This document shows, one piece after another, positions 43,705 to 57,223 of a stretch of DNA of 64,000 bases. Position numbers and translations under genes: made by a program. The notes beneath the pieces were generated by a model. That model saw nothing but the letters and a program-made list of their open reading frames with translations, searched no databases and had not been told where the DNA came from. How positions within the stretch are numbered: the first letter of the stretch is position 1; every line of letters starts with the position of its first letter. The DNA lies in NCBI RefSeq assembly GCF_035222375.1, contig NW_026946363.1, positions 2,790,001 through 2,854,000 on the forward strand. The letters are read 5' to 3'. The DNA is from Podospora pseudocomata (Eukaryota; Ascomycota; Sordariomycetes; Sordariales; Podosporaceae).

Positions 43705-44967
43705 CAAAGCAAAGTGTCGCGATGCCAGTTCCCCATCTGCCCGCCACTGCGCACCCCTAGAGACCCGACCGTTTTGTTTCGCAATCCCTCCCGATATTTG
43801 GTGTCGCACAAAGGGGCTCGCAGACGTCACACGATGCGGTCACACGTGAGTGGTTCCAGGTGGTTGTCGTGGGACAAGAAAGGGAGGCCGTCGGGTGGTG
43901 GTGGTTGGTGGTGTGGTGTGTACTGTAAAGGAGTGGCGGCGACAAGTCGTTTAGCGCTAGGGGTGGCCGGTTGTGGTTGTGGTGGTGGTGGTGGGCTTTA
44001 CGAATAGCCGCTGTGCATGTTTCTATCGTGGTCGCGGCCAGTGGCTGGAAGATGTGTGTATATCGGGGACGGGTGACAAGACGGAGACCGGGCGACCTCT
44101 TGGGGTGAGTGGGTGATGCTAGAGAGTCAGGGAACAGGTGGACAGGAAGCTAGAGCTGCAATCGAAGGAGTCGATGGCCGAAAATAACAACAAATGCACT
44201 GGGAAGGTCGCTAAAGGCTCTCATTAAAAGTCGGGGGTTAGCTGCGAAGCTTCTGGTGGATTGAGCATCCCTGTCACGTAGCCTTCATTTAAGAAGCACA
44301 ATGCGGAAATAATATCCAGGGTCTGGCTTCCTTTACATCATCTCGGTGCACTCGGCCCGTCATAGGAGCATGTCTTGAATTCTGCAGTCGGTCTATCCTG
44401 TCCTCAGTAGCAGCCTATGGCAGCTTCAGATGCAGGTTCAAGATATTCAACTCGAAGCATCATCTTGAAATACCTGCTCACACCCAAGTAGGTTCAGTGA
44501 GATAATGCCACAGGGCAGTGCAGCAGGGGAACGGCATCTTTTATTCCCAGCGGACAATTGCCCAATCTCGGCCCTCAAAAAACGGTCATTACCGTACCTA
44601 CCGTATCGATACGGGACCCGTGCTCCGGGGCCCCACACAAGCTGGCCCCTGGCCCATGTTCATTTCCAACTGGCGGACCCAAACAACCCGTTTGAGCGGG
44701 TGGGTCCTCCCAAGAGGCGCTGCATTGAGCCTCAGCGATCGCGATAATCATCACTTCCAGCATCACCCATATCAAAAACAACCACCAGTCAAACTTCCGC
44801 CGATTGTCATTCGCCCCGCGCAGAGTAGCATACCCCATCTCACGGAAGTTTCCATTCCCTCTACTCCGTACCAACCACTTGGCTCTGTCCTGCGCCCCAG
44901 ACCTGTCACCGCACCCAACCGCGGCCGCAACACCAAACCCTCCCCCCAAACCCATAAACCAACCACG
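43705..44967. other. divergent intergenic
   Basis: Between the vezatin-like gene (-) and EMC6 (+). Contains GGT/TGG-rich microsatellite patches near 43895-43995. A frame from 44518 to 45456 overlaps EMC6 in another phase and is a shadow. No other gene recognised. Confidence 0.5.
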
Positions 44968-45409
44968 ATGCCCTCCCAGCAAGAACTCGACTTTCAAATC
45001 TCCCCACTAGTTCAAGAATCACTAGTCCACAACACCCGAGTACGTCCCCCCGACCCAACCAAAAACCACGAGCCACTAACTGACCTACCCCCCATAGACC
45101 CTCCACAACCTCCAATCCCTCACAGCCTCCCTCTTCGGCGTCGGCGCCGGCATTTTAGGTCTAGAGTCCTACTCCGGCTTCATCTTCTACCTCGTCTTCT
45201 CCCTCATCACAACCCTCCTCTTCTACGCTCTGAGAATAGCTCCCACGGCGATATCCTCCCCCTCTTCTTCTTCCTCCACCACCTCAAAAGGAGGCGTCCT
45301 GTCCCGGTATTTCAGGAGTCCGCTCGATTTCTGGACAGCGGGGCTCACGAACGGGCTGGCGGGGTTTATTCTGACTTGGACGCTGTTTTATGGGTTGGTG
45401 AGGGCATGA
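44968..45409 (+). CDS. EMC6: ER membrane protein complex subunit 6
   Basis: Exons 44968-45039 and 45098-45409 give 127 residues; the 58-base intron (GTACGT...ATAG) joins VQESLVHNTR to TLHNLQSLTASLFG. EMC6 is a core membrane subunit of the EMC, which inserts tail-anchored and multipass proteins into the ER membrane. The family pattern is clear: VHN near the N-terminus, LFGVGAGILGLESYSGFIFYLVFSLITTLLFYAL, then after a Ser-rich loop YFRSPLDFWTAGLTNGLAGFILTWTLFYGLV, giving three hydrophobic spans. The Ser-run loop (SSPSSSSSTTSKGG) between spans two and three is longer than in animals and usual in fungi. Longer overlapping frames in other phases are shadows. Confidence 0.9.
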
Positions 45410-46071
45410 GGGTGGGAAGGGGCTTTGGGACTGACGGGATGATGTGTAGATATTGACGGGCCGGGGTATGGAAAAGAAAATACATCAAAGACTCTTGGGT
45501 TTTTTTCGACCATGATGGTGGGATTGACAAAGAGGGTGATATCACGCTTCTTTTCATTTACCTATCTATTGGTCAGCCAAACACAAATAACAATCATCAA
45601 CTAGATAAATGCCCGAATTCATACACACCTATCTATCTAACCTATACTATTCGTTTCGGTATTTAAATCTCTAGGCGACAGACACACCAGCATGTCTACA
45701 TACCTTGTCTTTTCGTGCTATTATTCAACAACAACAACAACATCATCATCATCAAAAGCCTTCCTTTAAACACGCCAAAAACCTAAAAAAAACAAAAAAA
45801 AAGCCCCAGAAGCAAGCAAAAGCAGATACCAAAAAAAACACCATAATTCCAGACACCATCAACCATCGAAAAGAAAAAGCTAAAGAAAAAAAAAGAAAAA
45901 AACTAAAAACAAAAAGAGGTATCATATTCACAAAGAGTTACAAAACTCAAAGTCCTCCCCCCTCAAGATAATTCCTCCCAATCCTTTACCCCCTCCCTCC
46001 ATCCCAATATCCTAACCCTTTCAATCCCTTCATCATCTTCATCACTCATACACCATTTTCTCCCACCCCCT
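45410..46071. other. convergent intergenic
   Basis: Between the stops of EMC6 and the IQGAP gene. A-rich + strand with AAC/ATC microsatellite runs near 45726-45755. Frames here are Lys/Gln repeats and not genes. Confidence 0.6.
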
Positions 46072-49000
46072 TTACTGCGTCCTATAAAACTTCTTATAAA
46101 CCAAATGCAACAGCAAGTTCACATTCAGCTTCAAGCAACCCCCTTCAAACAGCTGCATAAACTGATGCGCCTCAAACTGCGCCTGCAACAAGTCCTCAAT
46201 CGGCACCAGCGCGCTCGCGCCAGGAATCTGGATGTGTCCCCTGCTCCCCTCCAGGCTAAAAACGCCAACCTCGTCGCACGAGATGGTCAGGTTGATCTGC
46301 CCCCACTCCCTCTCCGGTATCCCCGCCCACGAGACCAACACCCCCTTGTCGTTGAGCGCGCGGGCGGAATACTTGTACGACCCAAACTTGGGCACCCGGC
46401 CGGACCGCTCCAGCTCCCGTTGGTGGTTGTACTGTTTTGTGAAGGGGAGGAGGAAGCGTTTTTTCCTGTTGCGAACAAAGTTAGCTTGTGTGTCAACACC
46501 GAGGTATAGAAAGGGGGGAAAACATACCCTTTCTTGTTCTGCAGCGTAGCCATGGCTTGCTCAATGTAGTCGTCGTATGACTTCCTCTGCTGCTCCAAAT
46601 ACCTCGCCTTCTCGTGCAAGTTACTCAACGTCATCCTCACCCCCTCCAGCTCCCTCTGCCTCTGCACCCTCCTCCTGCTCTTCGTCCTGATGTCCAGGGC
46701 AATCGCATTCAGAATATCCTGATAGTAATTATGCCTCGATATCCTCCCAATCTGCTCCAGCCTCATCACGTTCTCCAGCGCCATCCTCTTCAGCTCGTAA
46801 TAGCTCATGCGCGTAACATCAACCATGTTCGCATCCGAGTACGCGCCCTTGGTGTTGCTCCCGTTGGAAAAGTCATCCCTCAGCAGCATCTGCCACTTGT
46901 GCTCGTCGTCCTGCGTGATGGGCTTCACCAAGATCTCCATGAGGTTGGTGCCAGTTTGAACGCGAATGATGTACAAGATGCACCTCTTGGTCTCCATAAA
47001 CAGCGCCTTGACTTCCGCGTCAGGGTCCGCCACATCGTGCAGCTTGGGCGTCAGAAACATTTGAATGTCGGTCGACCCGGCAGCCGTCATCTCGCTCTCG
47101 TTGTGCTTGGCGCTTCCCAGATCTTGCATGATCTCCCGAAGCATATCATCCCTGTTCGGGCAGAGATGAATCAGCTCCGACGCGATCAAGTTGTGAATCG
47201 CAAAGATATCCGCCATCTTGATGTACAACGTCGGCTTGTTCTTCGCGTAAAGATCGTTATACTCATCAATATCAAACGTCCTCTCCGCATCCGGCACCGC
47301 AATCAACGCCTCCGTCAACCCCGTCAACCGCTCAATGCTCTCCGCAATGAACGCATTCAACGGCTGGAGATAGACGTTATCCCCACCAAACTGCCTCCCC
47401 GAAGCCATCTGGCTGAGCACCTTGGCTACCTCGCCCAGATTCCTCTTCTGGAGCGGGCTAAGCTGCTTCTCAACCACACCGACATTCTCCGGCGCCGTCA
47501 GCGCAGGTTGCAGATAGAACTTCCACAGCCAGTTCATCACCACGTTCAACAACCTGACCGGGTCCTCCCTCTGAAACCTCTGCCTCAACGCCTCGAAGAT
47601 CTGCTTGCAGACAAACCGCAGCCCATACGGCATCCTCGGCAGCAGATCCTCCAGCGCGAACAAAAACTGATCGCAAATCTCCCTCAAGTCGCGCAGGTGA
47701 TCAATAAAGACTTGTTTGGTCTCCGGATCCTTGATCGCAAGCTCTCGGGGAATGTCCAAAGGGCGACTGCTCGGCCGACCAGTCCTCAGCTCTTCGTTGT
47801 TGATGGCAGACCGGTAAATCTGCATAGGATCGCTCTCCAGATCCAGCTCCGGGTCCTCGATGATATTGTCGCGGATCAAAGGACCAAGCAGATCCCGCAG
47901 GTACTTCCTATCCCGCGGCGATCTGGTGTAGTTCTGCAGCAGCTTCGACCAGAAAAAGTTGCCCCTGAGATAATCCTGCAAACTATTGCAAGCATCCACC
48001 TCCTCCCCAATCGCCCTCCCAATAAGCTTCAGGAGATAATACTCCTCCCTCCTCTTCTGCGCATACCCAAACAGGCTCATCATCAGCAACTCAATCCTCT
48101 TGCACTCCTTCTCCGCCGTCCCCACCTCCCTCAGCCGCTTAAACAGCCTAGCCAGATACTGCGGCTGCGTTTGCAGCGCAAAAAACAGCTGCTGATACGA
48201 CTCCAGCTTCTTCCTCGACCCCTTGTTCAGTGCCTTCAAATCAAACTGGTTGGCGCTCGACATGGAGCTATTCGCCAGCAGCGTCCCCGTATGGCCGCCA
48301 TAGTTATGCTGATGCTTGACAACCTCATCCAGCGTGATCTTGTTCTTGACCAGCAGCGCAATCTTGATATCGAGCTGGTCAATGTACTGCTCCAGCATCT
48401 CATTCTGGCGAACCTGCTGCACCACCGTCTTGCGCAGCCTTTCAAACTCCACCTCCTCGTTGAAGTCAAAGTCGCTGTCGTTCAACAGGTGGACAAAGTT
48501 CTTGACCGCATTGACCGGTGGGTTCTTCCCGCCGGTAAGACTCTTGTAGGCGTCGCCCTGCAGCTTGGCGCGGACCAAGCTCTGGATCTTTACCACTTTT
48601 TGCATGTTCTCGTTGAAGAACTTTTTCTTTTCTTCAAACTTGGCCCTGACGATGAACGCCTTTGCCGCAGCCTGGACTTCGGCAACGACGGCTTCGTTCT
48701 CATCCAATTCGTCAAGAACCTCAGCAACACTGCCGCGGAGAAGCATAGCCCTGGCAAGACCCTGCAGCGAGGCAATCTCCATCTCGTTCGTCTCGAGCTG
48801 GTCGAGAATCTCGCCTTGCTTCTGTCTGCAGAGCATCCCGCGCACCTGAGCCTGAAGCAGAGTAATCGACTCCTCCTGTTCAGCGAGCGCGTCGAGGAGG
48901 TCCGCAACGCGATTGCGCTCCAGCATGCCTCTGATCTGGGACTGCAAAGATATGATATTCTCCTCCTCCTCACCCAGGGCCTCAAGCTGTTCCGAGATTT

Positions 49001-51470
49001 CCCTCCGCACAGCACCAGCCCTAACATGCGCCTGAAGCAAGCCCAGGCTTGGCTCCTGGTCCTTAAGCTCAGCCTCAATCCCCTTCACAGTGCTCCTAGC
49101 GACCTTGCCCCGGGTGGCAGCCTGCAGTGTTGTGAAAACCGGCTCAAAACTCTCCAGCGCCTCAAGCTGATCGGCAACACGGCTCCTTTCCAGCGCCGCC
49201 CTCGCAGCAGCTTGGATCCCAGTGATAGCCGGCATCGCCTCCTCCAGCGCAATCAGATCCCTCTCCACCTCCCTCCTAAGCAACATGCCCCTAACAGCAG
49301 CCTGCAACTTCTCCACCGGCGCTTCGCTCTGCCTCACCTCCCTCTGCTGCACCTCCATCTTCTTCCTTGCCAAAAACCCCCTCACCGTCGCCTGGATATC
49401 CCTAACCGGCCCCTCCTCCACATCCAACTGCCCAAGCTGCTCCTGTATCCTCCTCCTCTCCAAAAACCCCCTAAACGTCGCCTGAATATCCCTCACCACA
49501 CCACCCGCCATATCCAACTCGTCCAACTTCTCCCTCACCTCCCTCCTCGCCCTCACCGCCCTAAAAGCACTCTGCAGCTTCACCACCGCCGGCTCCGCCC
49601 TCTTGACCTCCCGTTCCCTCATCTCCCTCCCATTCCTAACCAACCACCCCCTAGCAGCAGCCTGCAGTTGCCTAACCACCCGCTCCCGCTCCAACTTCCA
49701 CTCCACCACCTCTCTCATCATCCCCCCCCTAACCCTACTCTGCAAATCAACCAACCACTCCTCCTCCTCCCACAACCTCTCCATCATCTCCCCCAACCTC
49801 ATCCTCGCCACCGCCCCCCTAACCTGCGCCTGCAACTCCCTCACACTCTCCTCCGCCTCCCCCAACTCCCTCTCCACCCTTTCCTCCTCCGTCTCCTCCT
49901 CCACCACCTCCTCCACCACCCCAAAATCAGCCCCCATATTCCCAAAACTAGGCATCGCCCCCCCCAGCTTATCCAACCCCCTCTGCATCTTCTCCAGCTC
50001 GCTATCCTCAAACTCCAACTGCCCAACCAAATTCCCAATCCTGAACCCCACCACCCCCTTCCGAAACAACAACCAGCTCAGCGCATGGATGCAGTGAATC
50101 ACCTTGGGAATGTTCTTCTTCTCGTACAGGTCAATCAACTCAAACCTAAACAAGTCCGGCAGCTCAATCTCATCCAGATACCGAAAAAAAATCGCAATAT
50201 TGTCGCTGTGCCGGTACTGCAGCTTCGGGTTCCGAAAAATCTTGAACCTCCTCTCCGGGTTCAACGCCTCCACCACTTCCGCCAGAGTAACTCCATCCCG
50301 CAGGGCTTCCTCCAATTCCACAATCGGCGGGATCGCCCGCTGGATAATATCCTCGATCCACTCTTTTGCTTCGCCAATGTGGCAGAGGTATTCGTACGCC
50401 TGCAGAAACTGCCTCTGCTTGTCCATCCAGTTTCTGTTTTCCCAGCCAGACTTGGCCGCGGGCCGGTTTGATTTCAAACGGCGACGACCTCTCAACCCGA
50501 CAACCTCTTGCGTGGCAGAAGTGATGGTATTGAAATCGTCCGATTTGGCCAGCTTGGACAATGTTCGTAGTTCACTGGTCGAGGATCGCCCCAAACTTTC
50601 CAGATCCGGCCTAAGAATCGGTGCTACTGTGTGGGCGCTCAGCAGAGGGGGGGGCATGATGCCGACGTCGCTAGGTCGACGGGGTGCCATGACGGTGTCG
50701 GATCGAGTCAGAAGCATCGAAGTAGGACGGACGACCGAGGGCCGGTGGTTGCCATGACCTGGGGGTGTTGGTGGGTTTGCCGCGCCCGGCGAGGTTGCTG
50801 GTACGAGGGAGCCGCGGCAGGGTGGTGTTGGAGGTTGTGGTGAGGTTGGCGGGGTTCGTTCGCGAGGTGACGATAGCGACAGGCTGGCCATATCTAACCT
50901 GCCGACGTCGACGCTGCGGCCTCGGGAGTGGTGGCTGGGGACGGCATCAACATTCTGACCCCGATCATAGCGACTGTTACCGATGTCTACACTATAACCT
51001 CGGTCACGGTGGCTGGGAGCGCGGGGTGGTGGTGTTAATGTCGTCGAAGAAAAAGTACCTGGTGGCACCTGGGGGAGTGGTCGGAGCGATTGACGAGCAG
51101 CCGAATAGATATTATCCGGTGTTGGTGTGGTGGGCGTAGAGGAATAACTATGAGAAGAACGAAGACTTGGAACCAAGTGGCTGGCCTCGCTTTGCCCTCT
51201 CTTGTGGCCGTATCCCGGGTTCGTGGTCGAGTAAACACTGGACGCGGCGGACATGGCGCTGGGGGCTCGACTTAGATTCAGATCGAAAGAAGCAGAAGAC
51301 ACATGGGAATAGCCCGACGAGGCAGATGAGGATGCAGTCGAGGGCTGGCGGTAAATATCGGAAGAGCGATAGTCGGCTGTGTGCGACTGGCGCAACGGGT
51401 GCGGCCTGTGCGACGACGACGACGGCATTGTGTGTGTGCTACTACCGTTGCTGTTGTTGTTTTGGCTCAA
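46072..51470 (-). CDS. IQGAP-type Ras-GAP-related scaffold protein
   Basis: Exons 51470-46528 and 46465-46072 give 1778 residues (62-base intron, GTATGT...ACAG, joining QNKKG to KKRFLLPFTKQ). Order: disordered Ser/Pro-rich N-terminus (1-340); calponin-homology domain (about 350-480, WMDKQRQFLQAYEYLC to ALSWLLFRKGVVGF) for actin binding; about 15 IQ-like repeats of 30 residues (about 535-985) for myosin light chains/calmodulin; GRD/RasGAP-like domain (about 1150-1430, with LPYGLRFVCKQIFEALRQRF); and RasGAP-C domain (about 1510-1778). Fungal IQGAPs (S. pombe Rng2, yeast Iqg1) build the cytokinetic ring and septum. The GRD lacks an obvious catalytic Arg finger, as in other IQGAPs. A 1285-residue antisense frame here is an artefact of codon bias. 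It is divergent from IMP dehydrogenase. Confidence 0.93.
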
Positions 51471-52537
51471 ATTTCGGGTTGCACGGGATGGCAGTCGTCG
51501 ACAACATTAGATCGCTGAATAGAACAGCTTCTTCTCCCTTGCTCAGAGTGCCAAGCAATGACGATGGGGGATCCTCTTTGGAGGGGTTGGGGTGAGGGGA
51601 GGGTTGGTTATGTGTCGGGTCGGTCGGTGTCTGATGGATGTCGATAATGTCTAGCGCCGAGCGAGCGCAAACACGTCCTGCTCTGCTCTGTCTATCCTTA
51701 AACCAACAGTACACGAAGTAAAAGGCAGAAAGAATCCTTCCCAATGCCAACGCCGGCGCACAGCGCAAAAAAAGTTCGAATGACGAATTGGTGGTTTAAA
51801 GAAGGGTCATTCCATACCAGTCGGGACTCGAGAGCCGCATGGAGAGCATGGAGGGGATGGATGATATTATCGAAGGTGTGGGAGGGCCAATGACCAGGGG
51901 TGTCGGCCAGGTTTAGTGGTTGCGGCCTGAGAGGGGAACTGCCTTGTTTACATTTACCGGAGGGCGCCAGGGCAACGGGCTGACGGGACTTCATGTGTGT
52001 GGCTCGGTCCTATAAAATCCCGTTCCGCCCTGCGTCTACGGGTCCCCTGTGCCATGTAGATTAAGGGCATCTTGGGAACTGTGGTAGCACCAATTGTTTG
52101 GAAGCGAGACACGTGGTTGACCCGAAAAGTAAACAAGAAGGACTTAGAGATATCATGGAGCAATTGCTCTGTTATTTCAAGAGCCCTCATCTGAAGACGC
52201 ATGACCGAGAATATGTGAGCTGCCCTGGCGCATCAATTTGAATTGACGGAGTTCCAAGTCTAGCCAGGCCCGTGCGCCTAGAGCAGCACCGATGCTCCAC
52301 CCCTGACACATTCACCGCCCGGCAATTGCCCCGCATCCCACCCACTCTAAAAATTTCTGGTGGCATAAAAAGATTTTCAGAGGCGACTCTGAGATTTTCT
52401 TTTCCTCTTCTCTTGGGGGGGAACAGTTGGCTGATTCTCAAAGGACCTGTCCTTTCTGTCTCCCCCCTCGCTCGCATCAACAATCTCTTGCTTCACAACC
52501 ACCAGTCTATCCCACAGATCTCAGTCAACGCGCAGAA
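51471..52537. other. divergent intergenic between IQGAP and IMP dehydrogenase
   Basis: About 1.07 kb with both promoters. The 130 bases before 52538 are CT-rich and include an upstream in-frame ATG (52427), which would add an unlikely 37-residue extension; it may act as an upstream start in the leader. No other gene recognised. Confidence 0.5.
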
Positions 52538-54325
52538 ATGTCGTCCGACCAAGTTCTTGACTGGCGCAAGGCCGAGGAGGTGCTCAACGAGTACAAGAGT
52601 CGCGATGGCCTCAGTGTCCATGAGCTCATGGACGCCAAGGCCCATGGCGGTCTCACCTACAACGACTTCCTTGTTCTCCCCGGCTACATTGGCTTCCCTG
52701 CCTCTGCCGTCACTCTCGACTCCAAGATCACCAAGAAGATCACCCTGAAGACCCCTCTCGTGTCCTCGCCCATGGACACCGTCACCGAGCACGAGATGGC
52801 CATCCACATGGCCCTTCAGGGTGGTCTCGGTGTCATCCACCACAACTGCTCTCCCCAGGCCCAGGCCGACTTTGTCCGCAAGGTCAAGCGCTATGAGAAC
52901 GGTTTTATCCTCGACCCCGTTGTCATCAGCCGTGAGACCACCGTCGGCGAGGCCAAGGCCCTCAAGGAGAAGTGGGGATTCGGTGGTTTCCCTGTCACAG
53001 GTTAGTTTTTTTGCTCTCCCCAACTCTCTCTGCCACATGATTACAAACCTTACTTTCGTTCCACCAAATCGACCTATGTGTCATGAGGACTCAATATCAC
53101 TGAAAATTATGATCGTGGCACCATTCTATCACTTTCTAAGCTCTGCAGCTCGTCAAGGATTGCACGCTAACAAACTGTGATTACAGAGTCCGGCAAGCTC
53201 GGTTCCAAGCTTTTGGGTATCGTCACCAACCGTGACATCCAGTTCGAAGATGACTTTGAGAAGCCCATCTCCGAGGTCATGGTGACCAATCTCATCACGG
53301 CCCACGACGGTGTTGACCTCCTCGAGGCCAACAAGATCCTTGCTGCTTCCAAGAAGGGCAAGCTCCCAATCGTTGATTCCGATGGAAACCTCGTTTCAAT
53401 GATTTCCCGCTCCGATTTGACTAAGAACCTCCACTTCCCCCTCGCTTCCAAGGCTGCCGACTCCAAGCAGCTCATCTGCGCCGCCGCCATCGGTACCCGT
53501 CCCGAGGACAAGGCCCGTCTTGCCGGCCTTGTTGAGGCTGGCCTCGACATTGTCATCTTGGACTCGTCTCAGGGTAACTCGATGTACCAGATCGAGATGA
53601 TCAAATGGATCAAGAACGAGTACCCTGGCCTCGAGGTCATTGGTGGCAACGTTGTCACCCGTGAGCAGGCTGCTGCTCTCATCGCCGCCGGTGTCGACGG
53701 TCTCCGTATTGGTATGGGCTCCGGCTCTGCCTGCATCACCCAGGAGGTCATGGCCGTCGGTCGTCCCCAGGCTACCTCCGTCTACAATGTTGCTGCTTTC
53801 GCCGCCAGATTCGGTGTTCCCTGCATTGCCGACGGTGGTGTCCAGAATGTTGGCCATATTGTCAAGGGCATTGCCCTTGGTGCCTCCACCGTCATGATGG
53901 GCGGTCTCCTTGCTGGTACCACCGAGTCTCCCGGTACTTCCTTCGTTTCCCGCGAGGGTAAGCTCGTCAAGGCCTACCGCGGCATGGGTTCCATCGACGC
54001 CATGCAGGACAAGAAGGCTGGTGGTGGTGGCAAGGACAGCCAGAAGAGCAATGCTGGCACTGCCCGCTACTTCTCTGAGGGCGACTCCGTCCTTGTTGCT
54101 CAGGGTGTCTCTGGTGCCGTTGCCCACCGTGGCTCCGTCAGCAAGTTCGTCCCTTACCTCGCTGCCGGTCTCAAGCACTCCCTCCAGGACATGGGCATGA
54201 CCAGCGTCGAGGAGCTCCACAAGCAGGTCGAGGCTGGCATTGTCCGCTTCGAAATTCGCACCCCCAGCGCTCAGCTCGAGGGCGGTGTGAACATGGAGTC
54301 CTATGAGAAGAAGCTCTATGCTTAA
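52538..54325 (+). CDS. inosine-5'-monophosphate dehydrogenase
   Basis: Exons 52538-53000 and 53187-54325 give 533 residues; the 186-base intron splits GFPVT from [11 protein letters not shown] in the CBS region. The enzyme oxidises IMP to XMP with NAD, the committed step of GTP synthesis, and is the target of mycophenolic acid. Visible are [44 protein letters not shown], two CBS domains (about 120-235), LDSSQGNS, and the catalytic loop [17 protein letters not shown] (Cys about 337). The active-site flap follows, with [10 protein letters not shown] carrying the Arg-Tyr pair and AQGVSGAV. The C-terminus ends [10 protein letters not shown]. Codon use is strongly C-ending, as in highly expressed genes. 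I chose the ATG at 52538 because it starts the family's usual N-terminus. Confidence 0.97.
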
Positions 54326-54879
54326 ATGACAAAATCTTTTATGGAGAAATGATGATACCAGGCGGACAAGAAATTGGGAATGGGACAGGAGGGCAGTGTT
54401 GGTTGGGATTCAAAACGGCGTTTACGTGGGAAAGGGAAAAAAAAATGGGTGCATTGATCACGGACACGATTCCTCTCGTAATATTGAGGATCGGTCGAGT
54501 GGAGAGCGGGAGTGTGGTTGCTCCTTTTTTTCTATCCATTATTTTAGCGTTCTTTGCTCTCCGGATAGTATATAGAGTCTAGCACCGATTTGATTTCAAA
54601 TAGATCGATATTGAGTGTCCACTTTTGACTTTTGTTTCATTGTGAATTCTCGATCTCAGATGATATGTTGAGACCTAAGTGTCAGCTTGTTTCTTTTTCC
54701 ATTGTGATGTCTATAACGTCATTTGACTGCTTCCCGGGCCCGGATGTTCATCTGATCCTTCCGCCAAATCATAACTTTTTTTGTCCATCTCATTGTGGTG
54801 TGCATCATCCCAATTTGGCTCATCATCTATTCTGTTCCGCTTTTTTGCCTCTATCTCATCTATGATTCTTTTTCTCTGT
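54326..54879. other. convergent intergenic
   Basis: 3' flanks of IMP dehydrogenase and LYS1. T-rich toward the right; no coding signature. Confidence 0.6.
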
Positions 54880-56232
<1,353 letters not shown>

Positions 56233-57223
56233 CGTGAATGTGGTATGAGTGTAAGTGTAAGTGGAGGGGTATCTCAAAGTCAAGGTCTTGAAGAGGAAAG
56301 GCGTGAAGCAACAGAAGTTCAAAAAAAAAAAAAGTATGCAGTAAGACAGAGCACAGCACAACACAGGGTCTGTAGTATCTCTCAATTTATGTATCAATTC
56401 GGGGGGGGCGTCTCTGCTTGAGTCACCGACTGGAGATGTGGAATGGGGTCCCCTCTCTGGTGTACGCCGACTGCGGTGAGTGAAAAAACGAAAAACCCTG
56501 CTCTTGGGGGGACACCTGCAGGTACGACACCAGCAACCCCGCGGTCGCTAATTGGCTGGCTTGGGGCCTGAAGTGGCCTGAAGTATCAGTGTTTCGCCAT
56601 TGCACGGGATCTCCCATGCTGTCCTGTTTGCCGGGAGACTCCACTAGTGACGACGGATTAGGGAATCCACATGGGCAAGACTGGTTGCTTGATTTGATCA
56701 TTTGAGGTTGGTTCTGTCTGTCTTTTCATATTCGCTACAAATGTTTTTGGAGGAATCCCTCGAATGATGATTTGTCCCTCCTTTGGACTGATAACTGATA
56801 ACAAGCAGATAAGGACGCGCCTAACCCCCATCGGGTATCAACCCAGGACTCGGCCCGCAGCGGGAATACTTGATCCTTCTTTGTCCCCGAAAACGCCAGT
56901 CACGTGCAGGCGGTAGCATTCACAGCCCTCTTTCTTTGGCAATAGGCAGCGCAATATGCCCCATTGCAGCCGAGCGTGCACGGCAGACGGCAGATTGGGG
57001 TTAAAGGGCTGGAAGGCGAATAAAAGACTTCCCGGAGTAAGGTCCGACTATGATTAGCTAGCTAAACAGCTGCCGCCCGTGGGAAAGGGTGTGGAGTGGC
57101 ACAGCGACCCGAGATGGGAGCATTGGGAACAATGACCCCAGCCCACCACGCCCACGCCGACCCATTGATCCTCGATACCACCACCGCCCCAGGCTGACCA
57201 AAAACCCTGTTCTGGCCGCCATC
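56233..57223. other. divergent intergenic between LYS1 and the Zn2Cys6 gene
   Basis: About 990 bases holding the LYS1 promoter with its TGAGTCA site and the regulator gene's leader. The frame of the regulator remains open upstream to an ATG at 57089. Nothing else recognised. Confidence 0.5.
56419..56425. promoter_or_regulatory. Gcn4/CPC1 site upstream of LYS1
   Basis: An exact TGAGTCA, the palindromic site of the bZIP activator of general amino-acid control (Gcn4 in yeast, CPC-1 in Neurospora), 187 bases before the LYS1 start. LYS1 is a known target class. Confidence 0.6.

Noticed and set aside
44518-45456. 312-residue + strand frame over EMC6
   Set aside because: Different phase from EMC6; low-complexity Pro/Arg translation. 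The spliced EMC6 model explains the sequence.
46614-50471. 1285-residue open frame on the + strand
   Set aside because: It lies wholly antisense to the IQGAP exon. Its Leu/Pro/His/Arg composition is the mirror of C- or G-ending codons, with no family motif.
53396-54220. 274-residue - strand frame rich in Gly/Asp/Thr
   Set aside because: Antisense shadow of IMP dehydrogenase.
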